64,000 nucleotides of DNA from Macrotrachela quadricornifera (lineage: Eukaryota > Rotifera > Eurotatoria > Philodinida > Philodinidae). Below, one piece after another: positions 34,640 to 45,887 of the stretch; the stretch's first letter is position 1, and each line of letters opens with the position of its first letter. The stretch lies in assembly GCA_022393335.1 (NCBI GenBank), contig JAJEKB010021049.1, forward strand, positions 863,310 through 927,309. Direction: 5' to 3'. The notes under the pieces were generated by a model. The model had not been told where the DNA came from and searched no databases. It was given only the letters and a program-made list of their open reading frames with translations. The translations under genes and the position numbers were made by a program.

Positions 34640-35843
34640 GTGCCATTTCATGTTATGTGTATCTGTTCTTTTCCTATGCATAGAAACTAGGAATTAGATA
34701 TTGTGTAACGAAAAACGTATTGTTAATATTTTTTATAAACATATATGGACAATAAAAAGAAAACGCTTGACTCGGGCAGCTTTCAGATGATTTACAAATC
34801 ACTACAGTCTATTGATATACTTTATGAAGAAGTTATATTTTTCTTGAACAGATCGATCTATCTTTATACCATTTTTTGCAAGAACAGCCGATGAATATTG
34901 CCCAGAGAATTAAGATTAAAATTCCCAATATAAATGCAATATTTAAATCCCGTCTACCTTGATTGAGTTCATTATCTATTGTCCATTGACAATCGTAGGT
35001 TTTCTCTTTATTGAAATAACATTTGTAAACTTCACCAACCTAAAAAAAATAGATAAGTAAAAAGTTATCTTCTCATTAATTGCTTGTGAAGAAAATATTT
35101 TGTTTCTAAAACTTTTTCTTACTTTATACTGATTTATTGTTGCTTCGATTGCATCTGTATATGTTTTATAATTGTTTATGAATATCTTTGATATTTTTAC
35201 TGATTCAGTATCATTATAATTGACTGTCCATATTGCTTGATATTTTCTATAACCCAGTTTCATAGAACTTATATCACGAACTATACATTTAGTTTCTTGT
35301 TGAGTCTTAGGAAATTGAATGTACTTCTGATAACCAGAATATGAAAATAGCGATAGCCACATCATTAATACAATATTCACTGGTATAAATAATGAAAGAG
35401 CTGCAGTTTCATTGTTTGAAAGCATTTTTTCTCGATTTTATCGAAAAAATAGAGAATCAAAATACAGGATACTATGAGAGATTGACTGCTTCTTTTATAC
35501 GTCGGAGTTATGCAATTACACATCAATGAATAATTGAGAGTGCGCACACATAGTGAGCGAATAAGTTTGAGTCATTTCTCTCATTGACGCAAAACTAGGC
35601 AAGAAAAAAAAATTTCTCAATGTCTATGAATTGTAATGTGTCACTTTCTTTTTTCGAATATATTCGTTGCAATGTTTAAGGAAAGACTCTTATGTGTTTG
35701 TCTCAAGTTAAAGAAAGAAAGAAAATTGTACAGCACACACATTTTTATTTCTATTTTTTCAAACATACTTTTAAATGACAAAAATGTAAATATTTAACTC
35801 ATTTTTTTCTTCACCATAGACCGAAGAAATATGTCTTCCAAAT
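34640..35843. repeat. Segmental duplication, copy 2 (partner 28391-29575)
   Basis: Same orientation and order as copy 1. It ends abruptly at the left edge of the long-TIR element at 35852. Confidence 0.85.
34833..35425 (-). CDS. Two-TM DUF3592-like protein (169 aa), copy 2
   Basis: Exons 35425-35123 and 35039-34833 have exactly the lengths of copy 1 (303 and 207 bp) with an 83-bp intron. The central domain is nearly identical to copy 1 (CIVRDISSMKLGYRKYQAIW). The N-terminal TM (LSLFIPVNIVLMMWLSLFSY) and C-terminal tail (CSCKKWYKDRSICSRKI) differ most. Both frames are intact, so both paralogues may be expressed. Function is unknown. Confidence 0.75.
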
Positions 35844-36507
35844 GAAATATAACTACTATCCATTTCAAAATAGAAGGTGAGTGATTGTAAGTTGAATGAC
35901 TCGAGAATGCTAACAGCTTTTGAGGTCGGGTTTTCGGTATTGCGTAGCCAAGACTGGGGTACGTAATCATATGTAAAAAAAAATTTTTCTCGTTAGCCTG
36001 AGGGGGGAGATTTCAGGCAAACCTTTGAAAACCAGGCATGCTAAAAACAGAAGATACAACGGATTTTTCTTTTGGACAAATGCATTGGATGCGCAAGACT
36101 CTTCTCTACATTTCTACGCAAATCGCAGGTTTCTACGACGTTCCGGCCGAATGCTACAGTTCCTACAGCAAAACCTGTGAAAAACAAGGTTTTCAGCCCG
36201 GAAAGCATGCTTTTTTGTTTGATACACGTTCCCACAGGATGCCTTTATAGGTTTTCCACATGGCTGCTCATCGTGGCAATGTTTATTTTGCTCTACCGTA
36301 AAGTTTATTTTTGTCCATAGTCGAAATCAGCTCCATTTCAGCCAATTTTAAGCCTATTGGGCCATGAATTTGACTCAATTTTTCATTTCCAAACCGCTAT
36401 TTTAGCTCACGATATTTGCGTGTGATTGTCAGCGCTTAAAATAAGTCGTGTAGGTGTGAAGAAACCTAAGTACTGTTTATTTACAAAAAAATTGTATAAA
36501 TATCGAA

Positions 36508-36735
36508 TCAAAAGTCTATATCTTCTTCATCGTCTGTGTTGATATCGAAGTCAGACTCGCCATGCTCGTCATCACTGAGTAAATGTGGTTCTATATCTTC
36601 CTCGACAAAATCGTCGGCAGTGCGAAATTTCTCTTCGGCCTTTTGAGCGTGATCGATAAATCGTCGACTGGTTTCATCGTCGAGAGCAGCAATGTACTCC
36701 TCTGACAAGCAGCGAATATTGTTTAGACGAAAGTG
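36508..36735 (-). pseudogene. Acidic C-terminal fragment, possibly of a transposase
   Basis: The minus strand encodes NIRCLSEEYIAALDDETSRR, then FIDHAQKAEEKFRTADDFVE and a strongly acidic end (HGESDFDINTDDEEDIDF). Composition is protein-like, unlike the low-complexity sequence upstream of it. Sitting inside a long-TIR element, it is probably the remaining tail of that element's transposase (inference). The superfamily is not identified. Confidence 0.45.
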
Positions 36736-36744
36736 AGTGTTGTG

Positions 36745-37030
36745 AGAGCGAACATAAGATGCAATCCAACAAAGAAAAGATGATGAAATGAAGATGGACA
36801 ATGAGAAGATGATGGAAATAGAAGATAAACAAAGGGAACAGATGACGAAATAGAGAAACACAAAAGTGTGTCATCATACGTTCACATATGGTAAAAGAAC
36901 AGAAACATATGTGAATATATGTGCCATATATGAAGAACAGAAAAAATGTGAAGAATGAAAAGAAATATGTGTAAAGAACGGAGAGAAACATGTAAATCTG
37001 TAGAGGATGATGCATATTATCCTCTAACAG
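36745..37030 (+). repeat. Repeat family segment with terminal hairpin (partner 47640-47885)
   Basis: Shared blocks include ATCCAACAAAGAAAA, GATGAAATGAAGATGGACAA and CATATATGAAGAACAGAAA-like sequence. Both copies end in a hairpin of the form GAGGATGA..TCATCCTC (slightly imperfect here) followed by TAAC. The plus strand reads as a charged coiled coil (IQQRKDDEMKMDNEKMMEIE) ending in TAG. Confidence 0.65.
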
Positions 37031-37704
37031 AATGCCCCATGAACAGCAAACTTACTTTTATATAGAGTGTACATAATTTGATGAGAAACACGCGCTATGC
37101 ACCAGTTAGTATGATATTCAATTGTACATTGAAGGATGGAACGATCAGATTTCACTTTCAACGCCCAAGTTGTGTTGTCTCAGGCGTAAATCAAGGCCCG
37201 GTAGGCTTAAAATTGGCTGAAATGAAGCTGATTTCGACTATGGACAAAAATAAACTTTACGGTAGAGCAAAATAAACATTGCCACGATGCGCAGGCATGT
37301 GGAAAACCTATAGAGGCATCCTGTGGGAACGTGTATCAAACAAAAAAGCATGCTTTCCGGGCTGAAAACCTTGTTTTTCACAGGTTTTGCTGTAGGAACT
37401 GTAGCATTCGGCCGGAACGTCGTAGAAACCTGCGATTTGCGTAGAAATGTAGAGAAGAGTCTTGCGCATCCAATGCATTTGTCCAAAAGAAAAATCCGTT
37501 GTATCTTCTGTTTTTAGCATGCCTGGTTTTCAAAGGTTTGTCTGAAATCTCCCCCTCAGGCTAACGGGAAAATTTTTTTTTACATATGATTACGTGCCCC
37601 AGTCTTGGCTACGCAACACCGAAAACCCGACCTCAAAAGCTGTTAGCATTCTCGAGTTATTCAACTTACAATCACTCGCCTTCTATTTTGAAATGGATAG
37701 TAGT

Positions 37705-38865
37705 TTATTATCATAACATATATAAAAATACCAAGAATTTTCATCATCGAGATTTTCTGAATTATTTTTTTATATACATAAAGTAAATGTCACCGAATAA
37801 AACTGGAACAGATGGAATTTTTAACATATCTGGACATATATGTTCAGCAGTACGAATATTTCCATTCAAATCATTAAAATTAATGCAATATTTATCAAAT
37901 ATCTGAAGACTACATATAAATGTTGACCAACAATCATCAGATCCATTATTTTCTTTTATAGATAATAATGTCTTTACTAATAAGATATGGCGAGATATCA
38001 AACACGAACTTGACAAAAATGTATACCTACATATCGTATCATCATCTATCAAATCTGATAAAGACCAAAAATAAGAGTCATTTTCATCATTATATAATTG
38101 ACGTTCGTCAGTCCAATCAATACAATCAGGAAAATATGATGAGTCTTGAAAAAATTCCCATGGTATACATTGTCCATTATGACATCGATATTCTTTATCA
38201 TTACAATCATTAATTTCTAATTGCCAACAATGTTCTTTATCAACTCCATCATTAAGACAATTTATATATCCATCACATATTTCACTCCAATCAAGACATC
38301 CTAAACCAGGACCACGATTACATTGCAAATGAATATAACACGTTAAATTAATTGGTTGATATGGATTATATTCATAAAAATTCTTAATTAAATGAAATAA
38401 AGATTCATAATTAGGATTATAATATTCAAGTTCATATTGACATATAGGACCAAATCTTGGCAATGTACAATTATAGAAAATTTCTGTTTCTAAAGATAAA
38501 TCATTTGATGTTAATAATTGATTTAAATAGAATTGATAAGGTTCAATAATATCAATTGATGTTGACCATAAATATAATTGCTGACTACTAATATGTTGCT
38601 TTGCAAGTTGTGTATTAAACTTTAATGATGATTCACTCATACAATAAGTTATAACTTGATAATTCAAGAATGAACGATCAACAGACTTAATACGCAAACA
38701 ATCGTGTTGTAATACATCAATACTTTCATTTGTATTTATCAAATCTGTATAATAAAGATTAATTTGAGGTATTGCAGCAATTAATTGTAAAAAAATAAAA
38801 TAGAATAAATATCTTACATATAACATTTTTTTATTTCGAATGAATTGTTTTCTCTCTAAAATCAT
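37705..38865 (-). pseudogene. LDL-receptor class A membrane receptor, 3' end lost at element
   Basis: The ATG at 38865 (or an internal one at residue 14) precedes a signal peptide (YLFYFIFLQLIAAIP). After an N-terminal ectodomain come two LDLa modules. The first contains CLDWSEICDGYINCLNDGVD; the second contains CNDKEYRCHNGQCIPWEF followed by PDCIDWTDE. Both have the acidic Ca-binding ends of the fold. These modules open large LDLa/EGF/7TM receptors known from rotifer genomes. Near 37763 the frame stops in an A-run (YIKK-stop). A shifted frame continues NSENLDDENSWYFYICY and then meets the long-TIR element at 37704. No continuation is found beyond the element. The gene is thus frameshifted and truncated; the N-terminal 350 residues remain open. 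Confidence 0.75.
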
Positions 38866-40124
38866 GAAGAAATTTATGACTAAACTTAGTAACTCCTGTT
38901 TGATAGATATTATTTCTACTCATTGACGTAAATAGGAATAGTCATAACAGATGATGATTCTCGTTTGACATTCATTATCACATTTCCTTGACAGACTTCC
39001 GAGTAATTTTTTTTATTTTTGCACTACATATACAATAACTGATCCTTATGTCGCAAAATTTGAGTAAATTGAGAAAAACAAAACATAGACATTAATTAAT
39101 TCTTATGTTTATTAATTCATTTATTCTCAGTGTCGTTTAATTAACAACTTCTAACAGCTCAAAAGAAAAATAAAATCTTTGAAAAAATTCAAGTCATATG
39201 ATTCCTAGAAATTTTTAAACTTACACATTTGAGCTAAGATTTCTTTACAATATTCAAAATAGAACATGGTATTATTCCAGGCATTTGAAAGAGAATTCAC
39301 ATTCTAAAAACTAAAGATTTTGTTTTATAAGACCAAAAAGAGATTTCGTATGAAGAGTTTCAAACTGAATCATTTTATCTAATTGATAAAAAATGTTCTA
39401 CATACATGATTCTGTATTCAATTTTTCTCACAAAATTCAAGCTAAAAGTTTCGTGTATCTCCATTTGCATTAAATCTTTTATTTTGTCATACACATTCTC
39501 AACAATTTATCACTGAAATTATTCTTTCAGTCAATTTATAATAGAAAAAATATTTTTCCATTGCTGTTTACATGAGTATTCATATACGATCCACTATTAT
39601 GCAGTACATTAATACAACAACATCTAATGTATGTTCTTCTATTACACTTTCAGTAGAAAAAAAACTCCCCAAATTAGAAAATCATATCGTGAAATTGAAT
39701 ACAATATTTATTAGTTTCCAAGAATTAAAAAAAAATCACTTAGTAACTTTCATTAAAATCTTTATACCTTTTGAACACATAAAGTTATCTACCTCGACAT
39801 TAAGTAGATTGTTAACATTATTAACTGGAATATAAAGTTGACGAATAGATTATATTTTCTATGTTTTGAGTATAACATATCATAATTATTTCTTGTATAT
39901 ATTAAATATTGTAATTTCTAAGATAATTAAAAATATTACATGTCATTTGACAAATGCATATTTGAACCTTATAAAGATATAAAGTACATTTATGTATTAA
40001 CTTAATATAACCTTAAAACACATTTATTCGAGATATTAAAAAATTGTAAAGTTGCCTGAAAGAATAAGAACGACGCATTATAGACAAAAAGAAAGTTATA
40101 TACATTCATTGATTTATTAAAAAA
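38866..40124. other. Intergenic, no gene seen
   Basis: Divergent promoters of the LDLa gene (minus) and the 7TM gene (plus) should lie here. A plus-strand frame at 39572-39835 has no recognisable domain and is not called. Confidence 0.4.
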
Positions 40125-41057
40125 ATGGCAACATCATTAAGTAACGAATTAAATTTAATTCAAACTCAGTTAGTTTTATATTATCTTCCACCAATTTATA
40201 TAATAGGTATAATTGGAAATTTAATAAATACATTGATATTTAGCCGACGTGTACTTCGTTCAAATGGATGTTCATTATATTTTTGTTGTATGTCTATAAT
40301 ACATTTCATTTTATTGAATATTGTTTGTCTTACTCGTATAATAGCTGTTATGGCAAGTTATGATGCATTTGGGTATATAAGTATTTTATGTAAATTACGT
40401 TCTTATGTAAATTTTGTTTGTATTGCATTATCACGTCATTTTCTCTGTTTAATTTCAATTGATCGATGGTTAGTATCATCATTAAATGTATGGTTTAGAC
40501 AACAAAATTCTGTTCGTATATCTCGATATATTATCATAATATCAATAATATTTTGGATATTATTTTCTATTCATGGTTTAATTGGTTATGAGATTGTGGG
40601 AAATTCATGTAGAACAATACTTAATTCTGATTATGGATTGTTTTATTCAATATATTCAATAGTTATATCAATAATACCTTTAATTATTATAATTATATTT
40701 AGTTTAATGACAATAATTAATGTACGAAAAAGTGGACGAAGAGTTCATGCAATGATTAATAATCCTATTATTCATCAAACAGAACAACAAAAAAAAAGAT
40801 ATAAAAGAGATCTTCAATTAATATTTGTTTCACTTATTCAAGTTATATTATATTTATTTTTTAATTTTCTTGCATCAATTTGGCCTCTTTATGTATATTT
40901 AACACAAGTTCATGGTACTACTACTATTGAACAAAATGCTATCTATTTATTTATTAATAATATTAGTATTTATCTTCTATATACGTATACAGCAGTACGT
41001 ATTCATTTATTTCTACTTTTCAATTATGAATACTGTATAGCGAATTTTAAGATGTGA
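40125..41057 (+). CDS. Rhodopsin-like seven-TM G protein-coupled receptor (310 aa)
   Basis: Single-exon, intact. TM1 carries the class A motif GNLINTLIF (Asn32). Cys89 at the start of TM3 and Cys162 in extracellular loop 2 can form the conserved disulfide. TM3 ends in SIDRWL, a variant of the DRY box (Asp113-Arg114-Trp115). A long basic third cytoplasmic loop (RKSGRRVHAM ... QQKKRYKRD) precedes TM6. The usual NPxxY in TM7 is not present; the end reads YTYTAVRIHLFLLFNYEYC. The short loops and tail and the single exon are typical of the expanded orphan, FMRFamide-receptor-like GPCRs of bdelloid rotifers. Ligand is unknown. Expression signals are not evident. Confidence 0.85.
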   Translation: MATSLSNELNLIQTQLVLYYLPPIYIIGIIGNLINTLIFSRRVLRSNGCSLYFCCMSIIHFILLNIVCLTRIIAVMASYDAFGYISILCKLRSYVNFVCIALSRHFLCLISIDRWLVSSLNVWFRQQNSVRISRYIIIISIIFWILFSIHGLIGYEIVGNSCRTILNSDYGLFYSIYSIVISIIPLIIIIIFSLMTIINVRKSGRRVHAMINNPIIHQTEQQKKRYKRDLQLIFVSLIQVILYLFFNFLASIWPLYVYLTQVHGTTTIEQNAIYLFINNISIYLLYTYTAVRIHLFLLFNYEYCIANFKM

Positions 41058-44000
41058 GAGGTGGGAATGAATGACAATGATCATCAGTAGTCTGCTTAAT
41101 TAATTCACTTGTATACATTGACGTTGTCTCTGACTCGAATAGAAACAATGAAAAAAGTGAATAATTTATCTTACTATAGTTCAGTAAATGCAAATATGAA
41201 GTAAAATAATCTGTATTATCCTTATATATGACAAGAAAAAAGTATTATTTTCTAGATTTTTGCTTTCGAAACTAATTGACATAATCATATATAGAGTACT
41301 CCATAAATCCTTATTCAAAGAAAAATTTGAATATCTCCATTACGCCTCTAACAAATCTGCTGATTTTTTACCAAGGATGGAAGCGTATTCACACTTCATA
41401 TCTATGTAGACAAGATTAGTGAGAACATTTGTTAGCGATATTGTTTTTTATCCTATCTTTGAGTAAGTAACATTTCCTTATTAAAGCCAATAGTGATTTT
41501 TATCAAAGGTTCTCATTGACCTTGTTCGTATAAATTCAAAAAGGTAAACATACTTCTACTCTTAGTAAAAAGAAAATGAGCTGGCTTAATCTAGCTGTAA
41601 TAGAGATATTCAAATTTTTCGTTGGATAAGACTTTACGAGGTACCCTATGCAATATCGTAAGAAGTTAATTAAAAAAATGATGTTTAATAAAATAAATTT
41701 TTCTTTGAAATATATTATATAAAAAATGTTTAGTAGTATAGCTACCAGGAACATTTTTCAATTTGAATTCAATATAAAAAAGAAATTCATTTCAGAATTT
41801 TTACCATGAAGAAAAATAAATATATTTTTAAATCATGATTATATTAATTATGATAAAGAATTAATTATTTATTGTATAGGCAACATTCTTCTTGTATACA
41901 TTGGCATCAAAAATATTTCGCAAAGAATGTATTTCTTTATTCAAAGAATGTCTCAATCTATTTCAACGTCATTTTAATCTTATTTGTTATCATATATGAA
42001 TATTATTTATTTTTAAATTCATGTTCTTTATATTTTATTAATAAACTAGCGGTAGTACCTGATGTTGCTCAGAAAATCTTCATGCTGAAAATTTAGCATT
42101 TCAAAAAACGACAGAAGATATATAGAGGCCTTGCTTGTGACCTTTTCATCTATTATTACTGCATGTCCCACCGTGCACATACTTACGTTCATTCTTAAAT
42201 GGGATAATTCAACAAATAATGTGAGGTGTGAGTGTCTTTCACTTAACTCATGCCTATTGCCAAAGTTTACACTAATATCCAATGCAAAAAAAGTGACAGT
42301 AAGAGATGGATATTCTAACAATGGCAGCAGATGCTCTGAAGTTTCCGAAAGATTCATAAAAATTGGAACGTATCATAACCTGTCTGAAATTTCACTCCAA
42401 TCCTCCTCCCGATCTTCGTCGGAACCTAAGAGTATGTTATGAAAAGCCTGGTATTGCTAGCTCGTGTGGTGTCCAAATGTATAAAAAACAGAAAAAAAGA
42501 CACAATTCCTTCGTTTTATATATGGATTAGAAACCTTCAGTTTTTACATTTAGACCAAAGAATTATCGATACGAAATGATTTACACGATGAATCTTATTA
42601 ATCCTTTAAACAATTCTTCGAAAACAAGAGAAAGCATATTTTGTCGTAAATTGAATTATCAGCTTCTTTTACTAACATCCTTACGATCTCTACATCAAAT
42701 GAAAAATCACGTTGAGATAAGCATTTTTGACGATGGGACTAACCATTTTGCTACGAACAAAAGCAAAAGTTCGAACGAGGCCAATATTCAATGTTTTTCG
42801 ACCTAAACTGGTTCCATAATAAAAGTGTTATAGTATCCTATTCATTTGAAAACAATAAGATAAAAAAGATTTTTTTTTATTTCAATTATATTTCGATCGA
42901 TCTAGCAATTACGTGTATGAATTTAGATTTCCACGATATTATCATATTGTCAGGATTGAAAAATTAATTTGTGAGCGTTTTGTATTACATTTAAAAATAA
43001 TAGAAAATTGTTTATGGCAGCTAAAATCATTTAATAAGAGATTTTATTTTGCTACGGGATTTCTTTATTTATGTATTTTATGAAATCGTTATTTAAATAT
43101 ACAATAAATTTCAAATTAATAGAAAAATGATAACCGTATTAACAAACAGATATCTATATATTCACAGTATGCCACAATATAAGTTAATTAATCATAAACG
43201 AAATATTTCTTTTTATTTTTTGAATTCATCATTTATACAAATTATTTAAATCCTAAAATAGAAATTAATTTTTTTTTACATTTAATAAAAAAAACCAAAT
43301 CAAATATTAACTAATTTGAGATCAACAATTCCACATAAAGATATCTAATATCTTCTTTTTCCGGACGGAAACCTACTATACAGTGCGGGAACTCTGAAAG
43401 AACGCCATTTTCTATTGTTTCAATATTTCTACTAACGAATTTTGGACGAGATCCAATCAATTTTTATTATATTATTATTATATTAGAAATTTTCATGTTA
43501 CATAGATTTCGATCAGAAGCTAATTTATCAGATTGAAATAGTAAAACCTAATCTGAGTTTTGAAAACGAAATGAATAGATTTCTACAAAATGACTTGATT
43601 ACAGCATTTTTGATGGAACAAAAAGTGGATGCTAGAATATTGATTGTTTGAAGCTTAAGGTGAGTCTTAATTCTTTGATGACAGAATTTTAGAAAGATAA
43701 AAGAAATTTTGAAATTTATTATATATCTTGATCTGTAAAATGCACCTGGAGATGAAAGTATCTTTTAGGCTTGCCTAAAGAGTAGATACCTGCAGAGTAA
43801 TCAAAATCTACTCTAAAATGAGTTAGCGTAAAGTCATGACACATCTATTGTTTTAATCAAGACTGAATTATTTATTTATTTGTGGCGATACATCAGAAGC
43901 GACGTACTTTTTCAGAGAAGTAAATGTCTTTTCCTTTGGTGTATGAAAACATTTGACTTCAGCAAAAGGCTGTTGCGTACTATAGTACGTCTGAAGAGTA

Positions 44001-44394
44001 CTCAAACTTTTCATTTTTCTGATAGGTACGACAAGTGTACAAAATAAACTCATTGATTAGGCCAGAGCATGAACCTTCGTCTCTTATACAATTCCATTAA
44101 ACAAAAAAATCACTATTATTATAATAAATGAGGTCTGAGAAAAAGTTTAGTTTATATAAATGCACGCAACTGGTAATCAAAGGGTTAAACTCAAAACTTT
44201 TGCCCTTTTTAATTTTAGGAAATCCAAGTCTATAGTTTATCTGGGAAACTATCTGAATCGTTTATTATCAATAGCTCAATTAGAAAAATATTTTCATTTG
44301 TTGAATATTCTAATAAATCTATTTTACTAAAATAAAAAAATTTACTTGAAAAATGTTTTCAAGATCTTTTAAATCAGATATATAATCGAATTAT
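41058..44394. other. Intergenic, no gene supported
   Basis: 3.3 kb of mostly AT-rich sequence. A less AT-rich patch at about 42050-42450 begins with ACTAGCGGTAGTACCTGATG and is open on both strands. It may be a fragment of a mobile element, but no domain or terminus is recognised. Nothing is seen in the rest. Confidence 0.4.
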
Positions 44395-45076
44395 TTAATA
44401 GCAGTTGGAAGAACTGTTGAAGCTACATGTTCATGTACAGCAAATGCAATATTAAATAATTGTGGAATATAACGCTGTACAGCTTGTGTAAAGAAAGCGT
44501 TTTGTGTTGCAGATAAATGTTGTAATAATATACTATCATATATTGTTCGTAATGAATCGTTTCGATAAACAACTACTTTTTAAAAAACCATATACATTGA
44601 CGAAGACATGTACTTATCTAAAAAATGAAACAGCAAAAGCATCAAAATGAATTTGTATACGAGAATTAATTGTAAAATTTCCTATTGTTGGTTTTATACG
44701 TGCGACATATTAACAATTATGTATATGACATACTGTTAAATTTTTTTTCTATCATAGATGTTTTATAATCAAGATATTGATGATGTATCATATGTGCTTG
44801 TTGTACAGTAAAATATTTATCCATTTCAAACTTATTCATATTATCTAAAGATTAAAAACAATAAAATTTTTTTTTTCATTATATTTAATAATAAAATAAA
44901 CAAGTCCTTTATCTCATGATGGGCAATAATTTCAACTAGTTTTACGTTCAAGTGGTCTTTCTAATACAGTTTGAAGCATTTTTGATGATGTATAATAATC
45001 AAATCGAATATTAATAACTGTCCATTGTTCATTATTTAATGATTGAAATGTATCATTAACAATAATATATAGGGGC
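44395..45076 (-). pseudogene. Dynein heavy chain relic (AAA3 region)
   Basis: The minus strand contains, in order, NNEQWTVINIRFDYYTSSKM, VLERPLERKT, INSRIQIHFDAFAVSF and YRNDSLRTIYDSILLQHL. It ends with QLFNIAFAVHEHVASTVLPT. These follow the AAA3 order of dynein heavy chains (N-F-S-x-Q-T-S, K-L-E-K-R, RF-x-R-H-F, S-D-E-S-L-x-x-I-F, L-L-P-T-P). Stops and shifts are frequent, and the Walker A is missing. The relic stops with TAA after LPTAIK and its upstream end meets the MITE at 45.08 kb. Confidence 0.65.
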
Positions 45077-45077
45077 C

Positions 45078-45883
45078 TGTCCAAAAGTAATGTCGCGTGT
45101 ATCTTATTTCTTTGTAAAAGGATTAAAAAATAATTTTTTTTTATAGAACGATAGAGAAAATAAAGCTCTATTTTTCTATACTATTTCATCACTATCCAAC
45201 AAATATCATAATAACAAAAATTTCGATAAGAGCTGTTTCCTATAAATAAACTTAACTTTTCTGCACACCTCAAAAAGAGGAGCCTTTTATTTTTTAAATA
45301 ACTTTTGATAAAAGTAACATAGAGAGCTGCAATTTCCACTGTTCGAAAAAGGGGATAAAGATACATCGAATTATATACTACTAGTTTTTTTTCTAGTATA
45401 TTTTCTGAAGTTTTTGATCAATTACCCAAAAGACGGGAAAATAGTTTTTTTATCAAAAAAAAGCGAAACAGTATTTTTTTTTGAGGAATTATTAGAAAAT
45501 CTGTTAGCTTCGACTTTAATATCCATAACTTCTAAATGATTATATCTAAACATCAGAACCTTGCACAGTCTTGCAGATCCTCGATTAGGAGATTGAAAGC
45601 TAGCCAAATAATTGAAAATACAATCTACACAACTCACAGGATAGGTGTGTTTTCAAAAATATCGACTAAACCTGTCAAGTAAAGCAAACCAGAAAACCTA
45701 TATAATATGATTCGATGCGTCTTCATCTCTTCTTTCCAACGGTGAAAAACGCAGCTCTTTATCTTATTTCTATCAAAAATGATTTAAAAAATAAAAAGCT
45801 CCCCTCGACCTTTTTTTGCGTGCAGAAAAGTTAAGTTCTTTTATAAGGAAATAAGATACACGCGACATTATTTTTGGATAGAC
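45078..45883. mobile_element. MITE with TIR GTCYATCCAAAARTAATGTC
   Basis: The left end (about 45078-45120) and the reverse complement of the right end (about 45840-45883) share GTCYATCCAAAARTAATGTC continuing GCGTGTATCTTATTTC. A second inverted pair lies further in (about 45240-45340 against 45745-45840; AACTTAACTTTTCTGCAC). The left arm thus carries an extra block of about 115 bp. No coding capacity. Confidence 0.75.
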
Positions 45884-45887
45884 TTAA

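Larger units (their letters stand above)
35852..37704. mobile_element. 1.85-kb DNA element with about 515-bp terminal inverted repeats
   Basis: The sequence 35852-36371 is the reverse complement of 37189-37704 with very few differences. Even the incidental short reading frames inside the arms are identical on opposite strands. Ends read ACTACTATCCATTTCAAAAT. The unique centre (36372-37188) has a transposase-tail-like fragment on the minus strand and a repeat-family segment on the plus strand. The high arm identity suggests recent activity. The target duplication could not be resolved. Confidence 0.85.

Noticed and set aside
36038..36320. Short open frames of 64-82 codons on both strands inside the long-TIR arms, repeated at 37238-37520
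   Set aside because: They are mirror images from the inverted arms, overlap on opposite strands and show no domain; openness is incidental.
36674..37015. 113-codon minus-strand Phe/His-rich frame
   Set aside because: Antisense of the charged coiled-coil repeat; low-complexity.
39572..39835. 87-codon plus-strand frame
   Set aside because: No recognisable motif and placed in the intergenic region between divergent genes; cannot be separated from chance.
42046..42442. Opposed 103-codon frames
   Set aside because: Open on both strands at once, no domain; perhaps part of an unidentified mobile element.
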